NCBI RefSeq assembly: GCF_014384895.1
Contig: NZ_JACRSQ010000024.1
Span: forward strand, 1 to 47,586
Origin: Bianquea renquensis
GTDB lineage: Bacteria; Bacillota; Clostridia; Lachnospirales; Bianqueaceae
Length of the DNA: 47,586 nucleotides
Reading direction: 5' to 3'
The position numbers were made by a program, and so were the translations under genes. Below the pieces are notes generated by a model that had not been told where the DNA came from, made no database searches, and was given only the letters and a program-made list of their open reading frames with translations. Shown piece by piece: positions 25,336 to 33,145 of this stretch (the first letter of the stretch is position 1; each line of letters opens with the position of its first letter).

Positions 25336-27496
25336 GAGAAGACGAAAAGCCCCGCCGGAGCGGGAAATAGATGGAGGCACCGGCGTGCAAAAAGGAGGGG
25401 CCGAAGGAGAGGAGAAGACGAAAAGCCCCGCCGGGGCGGGAAATAGATGGAGGCACCGGCGTGCAAAAAGGAGGGGCCGAAGGGGAAGAGAAGACGAAAA
25501 GCCCCGCCGGAGCGGGAAATAGATAGAGCCGCCGGCGTGCAAAAAGGCAGATACGGAGGAGAGGAGAAGACGAAAAGCCCCGCCGGGGCGGGAAACAGCC
25601 AGAGGCACCGGCGTGCAAAAAAGCGAAGCCAAAGGGGAGGAGAAGACGAAAAGCCCCGCCGGGGCGGGAAATAGATGGAGGCACCGGCGTGCAAAAAGGA
25701 GGGGCCGAAGGAGAGGAGAAGACGAAAAGCCCCGCCGGGGCGGGAAATAGATAGAGCCGCCGGCGTGCAAAAAGGCAGATACGGAGGAGAGGAGAAGACG
25801 AAAAGCCCCGCCGGAGCGGGAAATAGCCAGGGGCACCGGCGTGCAAAAAAGCGAAGCCGAAGGAGAGGAGAAAGCAAAAGCCCCGCCGGAGCGGGAAATA
25901 GCCAGGGGCACCGGCGTGCAAAAAAGTGAAGCCGAAGGGGAGGAGAAGATGAAAAGCCCCGCCGGGGCGGGAGGCAAAAAGAGGCACCGGCGTGCAAAAA
26001 GGAGGGGCCGAAGGAGAGGAGAAGACGAAAAGCCCCGCCGGGGCGGAAACAGAAAGAGGCACCGGCGTGCAAAAAGGCGAAGTCGAAGGGGAGCAGAAGA
26101 TGAAAAGCCCCGCCGGAGCGGGAAATAGCCAGGGGCACCGGCGTGCAAAAAAGTGAAGCCGAAGGGGAGGAGAAGATGAAAAGCCCCGCCGGGGCGGGAA
26201 ACAGCCAGAGGCACCGGCGTGCAAAAAAGTGAAGCCGAAGGGGGGCAGAAGATGAAAAGCCCCGCCGGAGCGGGAAACAGATGGAGGTACCGGCGTGCAA
26301 AAAGGCGAAGCCGAAGGGGAGCAGAAGACGAAAGCCCCGCCGGAGCGGGAGGCAAAAAGAGGCACCGGCGTGCAAAAAGGCAGATACGGAGGAGAGGAGA
26401 AGACGAAAAGCCCCGCCGGAGCGGGAGGCAAAAAGAGGCACCGGCGTGCAAAAAGGCAGATACGGAGGAGAGGAGAAGACGAAAAGCCCCGCCGGAGCGG
26501 GAAACAGCCAGGGGCACCGGCGTGCAAAAAAGTGAAGCCGAAGGAGAGGAGAAGACGAAAAGCCCCGCCGGAGCGGGAAACAGCCAGAGGCACCGGCGTG
26601 CAAAAAAGTGAAGCCGAAGGGGAGGAGAAGACGAAAAGCCCCGCCGGGGCGGGAAACAGACGGAGCCGCCGGCGTGCAAAAAGGCGAAGCCGAAGGAAAG
26701 GAGAAGACGAAAAGCCCCGCCGGAGCGGGAAACAGATGGAGCCGCCGGCGTGCAAAAAGGCGGATACGGAGGAGAGGAGAAAGCAAAAGCCCCGCCGGAG
26801 CGGGAAACAGCCAGAGGCACCGGCGTGCAAAAAGGAGGGGCCGAAGGAGAGGAGAAGACGAAAAGCCCCGCCGGAGCGGGAAACAGCCAGAGGCACCGGC
26901 GTGCAAAAAGGAGGGGCCGAAGGAGAGGAGAAGTCAAAAAGCCCTGCCGGAGCGGGAAATAGCCAGGGGCACCGGCGTGCAAAAAAGCGAAGCCGAAGGA
27001 AAGGAGAAGACGAAAAGCCCCGCCGGAGCGGGAAACAGACGGAGCCGCCGGCGTGCAAAAAGGAGGGGCCGAAGGGGAGGAGAAGACGAAAAGCCCCGCC
27101 GGAGCGGGAAATAGAAAGAGCCGCCGGCGTGCAAAAAGGAGGGGCCGAAGGGGAGGAGAAGACGAAAAGCCCCGCCGGAGCGGGAAATAGATGGAGGCAC
27201 CGGCGTGCAAAAAGGAGGGGCCAAAGGAGAGGAGAAAGCAAAGCCCCGCCGGAGCGGGAAACAGATGGAGGTACCGGCGTGCAAAAAGGCGAAGCCGAAG
27301 GGGAGGAGAAGACGAAAAGCCCCGCCGGGGCGGGAAACAGCCAGAGGCACCGGCGTGCAAAAAGGCGAAGCCGAAGGGGAGGAGAAAGCAAAAGCCCCGC
27401 CGGAGCGGGAAACAGTCAGAGCCGCCGGCGTGCAAAAAGGCGAAGTCGAAGGAGAGGAGAAAGCAAAAGCCCCGCCGGAGCCGCCGGCGTGCAAAA
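25336..27496. repeat. Tandem array 2: 29 core copies, period 76 bp, mosaic, non-coding
   Basis: The core CGGCGTGCA followed by A's was traced by hand at 25381, 25457, 25533, 25609, 25685, 25761, 25837, 25912, 25988, 26063, 26139, 26215, 26291, 26366, 26442, 26518, 26594, 26670, 26746, 26821, 26897, 26973, 27049, 27125, 27201, 27275, 27351, 27426 and 27485. Spacing is 74-76 except for a 59-bp last unit. Each unit has a fixed hairpin, CCCGC-CGGR-GCGGG, whose main variable base is in the loop. Two variable blocks, one after the core and one after the hairpin, are exchanged between units in many combinations. The plus strand is purine-rich. All three minus frames are open over long stretches because T is rare on the plus strand; 76 is not a multiple of three, so these are not credible proteins. 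Confidence 0.94.
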
Positions 27497-29161
27497 TTAT
27501 TCAACAGAAAGCGATAGTACCTGTTCAACAGGGGTAAAGCCAGTTGTGACGATTGTAAAGCACTGAGGGCTAGCGCCACAGGAGCCGCGCATGGTAGCTC
27601 CATAATGATGAGCGTAAAAACCGCCATTCAGGACAAAGGCACACCCATCAGAGTAGCGATACTGACAAGTACCACGCTTCCAAAAAACATAGTCACCCGG
27701 CTTTGTAAAAAATTCTGTATCAGGAGTCTCATACAGACCGCCCGCATCAAAGAGCAGTTCCATCTTAACAGGGACCCGTTCACAGCCGCAAGTCGAAACT
27801 GTAACGTTCAGCTTATTACCATGAACAGAAAAGTCCAGATTCACATCAAAGTCCTGGACACAAACCGTCTCCCGCTTCGAGTGATCCATGTCCCGCCATT
27901 TCCATGTGTCGGGTTTTTCCATAAAAGGACGGCGATACCCTTGCCTAGCATGGTAATGCAGGCGGTATCCATTGTCGATGGGAAGGATTTCCTGCGCTTG
28001 AAATTGACCCAGAGTGCCAAAGAAGGATCCAGCAAACCGGAAAAAGACTCGATGTTGCTTATATTGCAGCTTTGCGAACATAGGCTGATTTTGAATCAAA
28101 GTAAAGGAAAGATCATAATCGCGATAGCGATACACGCCGCTCTCCACAAAAAGCGTCTCATACTTAGGCACAGGTGGCTTTGTGGGCGTCGCCAACATTT
28201 TCTGAACAAACTCCGGTTCCAGCAGAAACCGATAGAAATAGGCGGTCGATCCTGCGGCCGAAGAAGGGGAGAGCGTAAAACGCGCCAAGTTTTTTGTCTG
28301 CAAGTAATCCGCCATCCACGCAAATTCTGGATTCTGTGTTTCAATCGCCATGTATAAAAAATTCTCATAATAGGCGGAGATAGAGGGATCTGTCCCCGCA
28401 TCCTGGCGGGTAGAATTCATTGTACAGATCGTTTCATCCGGCTCAAAATATTTCATGGACAGGTACAGATTGCGAGTCACATGGTCATAAAGCTCCGGCA
28501 TCCCCAACTCATGGGCAATCAAAATCAAAGAGCGGTTACAGATGATATTATAAGTCCCAGCGCTGCGCTCAGTATATTCCCCGTTCTCATCACAGTCGAT
28601 TCCCTCATTGAGAAAACGATGGATGTGATGGAGATAGGATTCATCTCCTAATAGGCTGTAGCAGAGGGCCAGGGCGCCTGAAACGACCCAGCGGTGATTG
28701 GGCGTGTGAAAACCACAATTGACCATGGCATCGCCAGATGCCTTGGTAAATCGATAGAGTCGCTCCTCCAGCGCATCTTCCTCAGGCGAATGGCTGGTAA
28801 ACCGGCGAAGGATTTTATACGCCGGTCCGAGTCCCTGGATGTTGAATGCATTGCTGGTAGAATCATGGAAGTTCGTCTCAACCAAATCAATGGTTCCATC
28901 TTCGTGCTGTTTTGCCAACTGATAATCCATAGCAAGACAGGCCCGGTTCAACAGCTCTGGGTTTTTGTAGAATTCGCTCTCAGGGGTATAGAAAGCGGTG
29001 ATACAGGCGGCGGCAATCCCACAGGACGCTTCGGGGAAACCTTTCCTAAAATCAACAGTTGCGCCGTAATTGACAGAGGCATCATCCATACACTGCGCCG
29101 CCAGCAGGCGTCGGATGCCAGCATCGAACAGGGGAATCGTAGAGATAAAATGATTAAGCAT
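27497..29161 (-). CDS. Large alpha/alpha-toroid protein, heparinase-like; substrate unknown
   Basis: The 554-residue protein has an N-terminal helical half (about 1-330) with repeated aromatic/His-rich helices such as FHTPNHRWVVSGALALCY and YTERSAGTYNIICNRSL, as in (alpha/alpha)n toroid lyases. The C-terminal half is beta-rich (RYRDYDLSFTLIQNQ, FRFAGSFFG, YRLHYHARQGYRRPF). This resembles heparinase II/III-like or alginate-lyase-like architecture, but I could not match a family with certainty. There is no signal peptide. ATG 29161 lies eight bases after AAAGGA; the longer frame to 29272 includes the promoter. The TAA stop directly touches the last unit of tandem array 2, with no other terminator visible. 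It is divergent from the importer operon. Confidence 0.6.
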   Translation of the reverse strand: MLNHFISTIPLFDAGIRRLLAAQCMDDASVNYGATVDFRKGFPEASCGIAAACITAFYTPESEFYKNPELLNRACLAMDYQLAKQHEDGTIDLVETNFHDSTSNAFNIQGLGPAYKILRRFTSHSPEEDALEERLYRFTKASGDAMVNCGFHTPNHRWVVSGALALCYSLLGDESYLHHIHRFLNEGIDCDENGEYTERSAGTYNIICNRSLILIAHELGMPELYDHVTRNLYLSMKYFEPDETICTMNSTRQDAGTDPSISAYYENFLYMAIETQNPEFAWMADYLQTKNLARFTLSPSSAAGSTAYFYRFLLEPEFVQKMLATPTKPPVPKYETLFVESGVYRYRDYDLSFTLIQNQPMFAKLQYKQHRVFFRFAGSFFGTLGQFQAQEILPIDNGYRLHYHARQGYRRPFMEKPDTWKWRDMDHSKRETVCVQDFDVNLDFSVHGNKLNVTVSTCGCERVPVKMELLFDAGGLYETPDTEFFTKPGDYVFWKRGTCQYRYSDGCAFVLNGGFYAHHYGATMRGSCGASPQCFTIVTTGFTPVEQVLSLSVE

Positions 29162-29213
29162 AGGGCTATTCCTTTCCATCAATATGTAAGTAAGATTCAT
29201 TAAAATTATGGAG

Positions 29214-29242
29214 AGTATAGCATTGCTGTCATGGAAAGTCAA
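29214..29242 (-). promoter_or_regulatory. Promoter of the toroid-protein gene
   Basis: On the minus strand TTGACT (29242-29237) and TATACT (29219-29214) are 17 bases apart, and TGC before the -10 makes it extended. This confirms that the coding start is 29161 and not further upstream. Confidence 0.85.
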
Positions 29243-29297
29243 GAATGAAATTCTGTCACCGATATATTTCATGTGCGGACAAATTAAGGGGAAATGT

Positions 29298-29356
29298 TTG
29301 TATGTTTAGCCTTCTCGATTTTATAACTTTGGAGGATAACAATGAAAGTCCGATAA
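29298..29356 (+). promoter_or_regulatory. Possible promoter and mini-ORF leader of the importer operon
   Basis: TTGTAT (29298-29303) and TATAAC (29322-29327) with spacing 18 are a weak promoter. Next comes GGAGG (29331-29335) and a tiny reading frame ATG-AAA-GTC-CGA-TAA (29342-29356, MKVR). Later AT-rich hexamers (TATGAT 29392, TATAAT 29402) are alternative -10 elements. The 333 bases between the divergent genes (29162-29494) hold nothing else that I can recognise. Control by the YesN-type regulator encoded in the operon is likely. Confidence 0.35.
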
Positions 29357-29494
29357 AGGTTATGATATTACGATGGCGGTTCATGGAAGTATATGATAAA
29401 ATATAATCACAAAAACAAAATAATTTGTGTAGTATGCATAATGAAGGGGCGCGTGCAAAGAAACTGCATAAAAATTATGGCAAGGAGGAAGGTC

Positions 29495-30451
29495 ATGAAA
29501 GTGAATGTGCAACAGGTAAACCTTTCCAACGGAAACACGCAAAGGCGAAGGCGGCTGCTCCGCGATATGAAGAGCGCCCGCTATCTATATATGCTTATCA
29601 TACCTGTAATGATTTACATAGTAATATTTAAATATGGACCCATGTATGGAATCATTATGGCCTTCAAGGATTATAAGATAGGCGATGGCATCTGGGGAAG
29701 TGCCTGGGTTGGAGTGAAACATTTCAGGACATTGTTTAATAGCTATGACTTCTATCGGATTCTGCGAAATTCCCTTTTATTGAATGTATACAGTGTAATC
29801 TTTCAGTTTCCGGTTCCTATCCTGTTAGCCCTACTGCTCAACGAAGTAAAGTGCAACCGCTTTAAAAAACCAGTGCAAAGCATATTATATTTACCGCACT
29901 TCCTTTCCTGGGTCATCTTGGCCGGAATCGTGATTCAGATGCTGTCCCCCAGCACAGGGATTGTCAATGCCATCATTAAATTCTTCGGGGGAGAGCCAAT
30001 CTATTTTATGTCCAGCAAAGGCTGGTGGCTAGTGGTTTTCATCATCTCAGGAATCTGGAAAGAATCCGGCTGGGGCACAATCATCTATTTGGCGGCTATT
30101 TCCGGGGTGGATGCTCAGCTCTACGAAGCGGCACAGATTGATGGAGCTGGAAAACTCCGACAGATATGGCATATTACCATGCCAGCCATCAAGCCCACCA
30201 TTGTCATATTGTTGGTGATGCGCATGGGAAGCATGATGGATGTGGGCTTCGATCAGATTTATATGTTAAGCAATGATTACGTCCGGGACGTCGCGGATGT
30301 GTTCAGCACCTACATCTATCGCATGGGTATTGAGAACATCCGATACAGCTATACGACCGCCATCGGATTGTTCCAATCCATCGTCAACTTGATATTGCTG
30401 GCCGGTACCAACTGGGTGGCCCACCGGCTAGGTGAGCAGGGAATCTGGTAG
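29495..30451 (+). CDS. Oligosaccharide ABC importer permease, LplB-type
   Basis: The 318-residue protein has six membrane segments and the permease EAA loop YEAAQIDGAGKLRQIWHITMP (about 211-231), which docks on the ATPase. The basic N-terminus and the segment PMYGIIMAFKDYKIGDG are typical of LplB-type permeases for oligosaccharides, including aldouronates. AAGGAGG precedes ATG 29495; the longer frame to 29393 has none. It starts the long operon and pairs with the second permease 12 bases downstream. No ATPase gene is in the window; such systems usually share a common MsmX-type ATPase encoded elsewhere. Confidence 0.93.
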   Translation: MKVNVQQVNLSNGNTQRRRRLLRDMKSARYLYMLIIPVMIYIVIFKYGPMYGIIMAFKDYKIGDGIWGSAWVGVKHFRTLFNSYDFYRILRNSLLLNVYSVIFQFPVPILLALLLNEVKCNRFKKPVQSILYLPHFLSWVILAGIVIQMLSPSTGIVNAIIKFFGGEPIYFMSSKGWWLVVFIISGIWKESGWGTIIYLAAISGVDAQLYEAAQIDGAGKLRQIWHITMPAIKPTIVILLVMRMGSMMDVGFDQIYMLSNDYVRDVADVFSTYIYRMGIENIRYSYTTAIGLFQSIVNLILLAGTNWVAHRLGEQGIW

Positions 30452-30463
30452 AGGAGGCAGCAA

Positions 30464-31378
30464 ATGGACAAGAGTGTGCGGATCAACCGCAAAAAAAATG
30501 CCATTCGGGTATCAAAAGGCGAACGAATTTTCTATATTGTCAACTACTTTATTTTAACGCTGTTGGGAATCACGGCGCTGTATCCGTTTTTGATCACGCT
30601 GGCGAACTCCCTGAGCGGAAGCCGTGCAATTCTGGCTGGCGAGGTTGTGCTGTTTCCCGTAGATTTTTCTCTGGAAGCATACTACCAGATTACAACAGCC
30701 GCAAAGATTTTTGATACCATGGCGAATACAGTCTACCTGACAATCATTGGGACGCTTCTCAACATGCTGGTCACGATCATGTGCGCGTATCCCCTGTCAA
30801 AGAAATATTTTCCGGGTAAAAATTTGTGCGTCACAATTTTGACGATTACCATGTTTTTCGGGGGTGGCCTGATCCCAACCTTCATTCTCATGAAATCGCT
30901 GCATTTGATGGATACCTATCTCTGTCTATGGCTGCTGGGATTGTTCAGTATATACAACATGATCATTCTGCGAACTTTTTTCTCTGGTCTGCCTCCAGAG
31001 CTGGAGGAATCTGCGAAGATCGACGGGGCCAATGACATCGTGGTGCTGATCCGCATTGCGCTGCCTCTATCCAAGGCTGTCCTCGCTACGCTGACGCTGT
31101 TCTACGCCGTTGGCTGGTGGAATTCCTATATGTCGCCGCTTTTGTATATTTCATCGCCTGACAAAGCGGTACTTATGCTAAAGCTTAAGCAGCTATTGGA
31201 CCAGAGCCAGCTGGCCCAAAATCATCCGGAGGAAATTGGAGTCGTCCGGCCTGTTATAGCGCCGGAATCATTCAAGGCGGCGTCCATCATCGTATCGACA
31301 GTTCCGATTTTATGCGTTTATCCATTTCTACAAAAATACTTTGTAAAGGGGGTTATGATTGGATCGATTAAAGGATAA
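30464..31378 (+). CDS. Oligosaccharide ABC importer permease, YtcP-type
   Basis: The 304-residue product has six membrane helices and the EAA-like loop LEESAKIDGANDIVVLIRIALP (about 183-204). The start RVSKGERIFYIVNYFILTLLGITALYPF is typical of YtcP-type second permeases. GAGGAGG precedes ATG 30464. It forms a heterodimer with the LplB-type permease, with the lipoprotein encoded just downstream delivering the ligand. Short spacing and the same strand show one operon. Confidence 0.93.
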   Translation: MDKSVRINRKKNAIRVSKGERIFYIVNYFILTLLGITALYPFLITLANSLSGSRAILAGEVVLFPVDFSLEAYYQITTAAKIFDTMANTVYLTIIGTLLNMLVTIMCAYPLSKKYFPGKNLCVTILTITMFFGGGLIPTFILMKSLHLMDTYLCLWLLGLFSIYNMIILRTFFSGLPPELEESAKIDGANDIVVLIRIALPLSKAVLATLTLFYAVGWWNSYMSPLLYISSPDKAVLMLKLKQLLDQSQLAQNHPEEIGVVRPVIAPESFKAASIIVSTVPILCVYPFLQKYFVKGVMIGSIKG

Positions 31379-31421
31379 ACCGGAAGTCAGAAGCATAAAA
31401 ATAAAAAAAGGAGAGTAGGAT

Positions 31422-33077
31422 ATGAAAAAAAAGTGTATCGCGGCAGTTTTAGTCGGCCTCATATTGAGCACAACCATGGCCGGCTGTAAAGGAAACGGCT
31501 CTGAGGTCAGTAAACCCGACGCCAGCTCAACAACGAGTGAATCGAGTCAGGGAGCTGAGTCCACAAGTAACATTAAACCAGGAGAAATCGTGGAGATCTC
31601 CATGTCCGTTCTGGATCGAGGTGGCATTCCGGCAGAGCGCGGCACATACACAGACAATGATGCCATCGACTACATGAATGAGCAGATGGAACCCAAAGGC
31701 GTCAAGATTAGTACGGTTCCTGTTCCGCGGGCACAGTCGAGAGATAAGCTGAATGCCATGATCGCAGCCGGAACAGCCCCGGATATCATCTGGGAATATA
31801 GCCGTCCCTGGATGGATCAGCTTCGAGTGCAGAAGGTCATTCTTCCCATCGAGGATCTGATTGAAAAGTATAGCACTTCCTACAAGGAGTACTATGAGGA
31901 GCATAAAGATCTGATGGAGTCCTACCTGCGACTGGAGGATGGCAAGATCTATGCCTTCTCCAGCCTTCGCGCCGCCAACGCGCTGCCAACCGCAGGCGTC
32001 TGGTACAGGCAGGATTTGCTGGACGAAGTTGGCGCAGAGGTGCCCTCCACGTTGGAGGAAGTCATCGAAGTCTCCAACAAAGTCAAGGAAAAACATCCGG
32101 ACATCGTTCCCATAGCGGCCTCCTATTTGCACTATCTGAACATAATCAAGGGAACCTACGGCTACTTCTCCAACGAAATCATGAAGGACGGCGAGCTCAT
32201 CCATCCAATTTTTTCTGACAACTATAGGGATGCGATGGAGATGGCCCGAAAATTGTACCAAGAAAAAATTACGGACCAGGAGTATCTTGTAGATACCACA
32301 TCCGCCAGGCAGCAGCAGCTCTGGACGTCCGGCCAGGCGATCTTCTTTTTCAATAGCGCCAACATGCCAGGCGGGACAAAGGAAATGGTGCAGACGGTGG
32401 ATGGTGCGGACCCATATCCATTGCCGCCACTGGAAAGCCAATATGGGCAATTTATGCTGACGCCCCAGTCCGCCACCCGCTTCTATGTCATGCTCAACAA
32501 TAAGATCGACGAGAAAAAACAGGAGGCCGCCATCCGCTATATTGACTGGGTCATTGCCGAAGGTTGGAAGGTCATCAACTACGGCTATGAAGGCCAGCAG
32601 TACACACTGACAGAGGAGGGGCTGCGCAAATCCATCCCAGGAGCTCCGAAATGGCCTTTTGGTGAGATGGCCCTGTTGACCCAGGAGACCTTCACCTTTG
32701 GACAGAGTAAGCTGGGAGAGACGGACGAAAAGTATCAATACCTGTCTGAGCGCAACGACAAAGGCTTGAAAGAGATGATGTCCTATCCTATCCCTACGGG
32801 TTTACCCTATGACTATTCGTCCGACGCCTACGCAGAATTTACGGCCAGCTTTAGTCCCAAAATAGAGGAAATTGAAGCGAAGATGGTCAGCGAGGTGGAC
32901 TACAGCGTGGAAGCGGGGATTAAAGAGCTGCAGAGCATCTATGAGGAACTCGGCGGAGCTGAGATTTGGAAAGAGAAGAACGAGTGGTATCAGGCGAATA
33001 AAGAAACTCTCGCCAACTTTGCCGAGAGCTATGATGCCTATAAGAGCTCACTGCTACAGAATTCCGTTTTAGAATGA
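31422..33077 (+). CDS. Extracellular solute-binding lipoprotein, LplA-type
   Basis: The 551-residue protein starts with a lipoprotein signal (basic MKKKC, a hydrophobic stretch, lipobox TMAGC with the acylated Cys near 22). A Ser/Thr/Glu-rich linker follows, then a family 1-like binding protein domain (MNEQMEPKGVKIS, AAGTAPDIIW, ALPTAGVWYRQDLLDEVGAEVPSTLEEV). It should capture oligosaccharides at the outer membrane face for the two permeases upstream. AAAGGAGAG precedes ATG 31422. A strong stem-loop after the stop may keep its mRNA more abundant than the regulator genes that follow. Confidence 0.93.
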   Translation: MKKKCIAAVLVGLILSTTMAGCKGNGSEVSKPDASSTTSESSQGAESTSNIKPGEIVEISMSVLDRGGIPAERGTYTDNDAIDYMNEQMEPKGVKISTVPVPRAQSRDKLNAMIAAGTAPDIIWEYSRPWMDQLRVQKVILPIEDLIEKYSTSYKEYYEEHKDLMESYLRLEDGKIYAFSSLRAANALPTAGVWYRQDLLDEVGAEVPSTLEEVIEVSNKVKEKHPDIVPIAASYLHYLNIIKGTYGYFSNEIMKDGELIHPIFSDNYRDAMEMARKLYQEKITDQEYLVDTTSARQQQLWTSGQAIFFFNSANMPGGTKEMVQTVDGADPYPLPPLESQYGQFMLTPQSATRFYVMLNNKIDEKKQEAAIRYIDWVIAEGWKVINYGYEGQQYTLTEEGLRKSIPGAPKWPFGEMALLTQETFTFGQSKLGETDEKYQYLSERNDKGLKEMMSYPIPTGLPYDYSSDAYAEFTASFSPKIEEIEAKMVSEVDYSVEAGIKELQSIYEELGGAEIWKEKNEWYQANKETLANFAESYDAYKSSLLQNSVLE

Positions 33078-33081
33078 GGCG

Positions 33082-33115
33082 ATGGACAGGGCTGTGTAAA
33101 AACAGTCCTGTCCAT
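33082..33115 (+). other. Stable stem-loop after the binding-protein gene
   Basis: ATGGACAGGGCTGT (33082-33095) pairs with ACAGTCCTGTCCAT (33102-33115) over 14 positions with one G-T wobble and a six-base loop. No T-run follows, so full termination is unlikely. It probably protects the upstream mRNA 3' end or acts as a partial terminator, as is common after binding-protein genes. Confidence 0.8.
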
Positions 33116-33145
33116 ATTATAAAGAGACAATAAGGACGTGGAGCC

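Noticed and set aside
25336..27496. CRISPR array
   Set aside because: Regular spacing and conserved cores look similar at first, but the variable blocks recur among units, the constant parts are split in two, and no cas gene is present.
25212..27627. Open frames of 564-772 residues on the minus strand and 423 residues on the plus strand
   Set aside because: They span the 76-bp array, are open in three phases at once and join unrelated sequences at the ends (DAHP synthase promoter, toroid gene). No real protein is likely.
31527..32738. Antisense frame of 403 residues over the binding-protein gene
   Set aside because: Shadow of a well-supported lipoprotein gene in the same codon phase pattern; no start signal.
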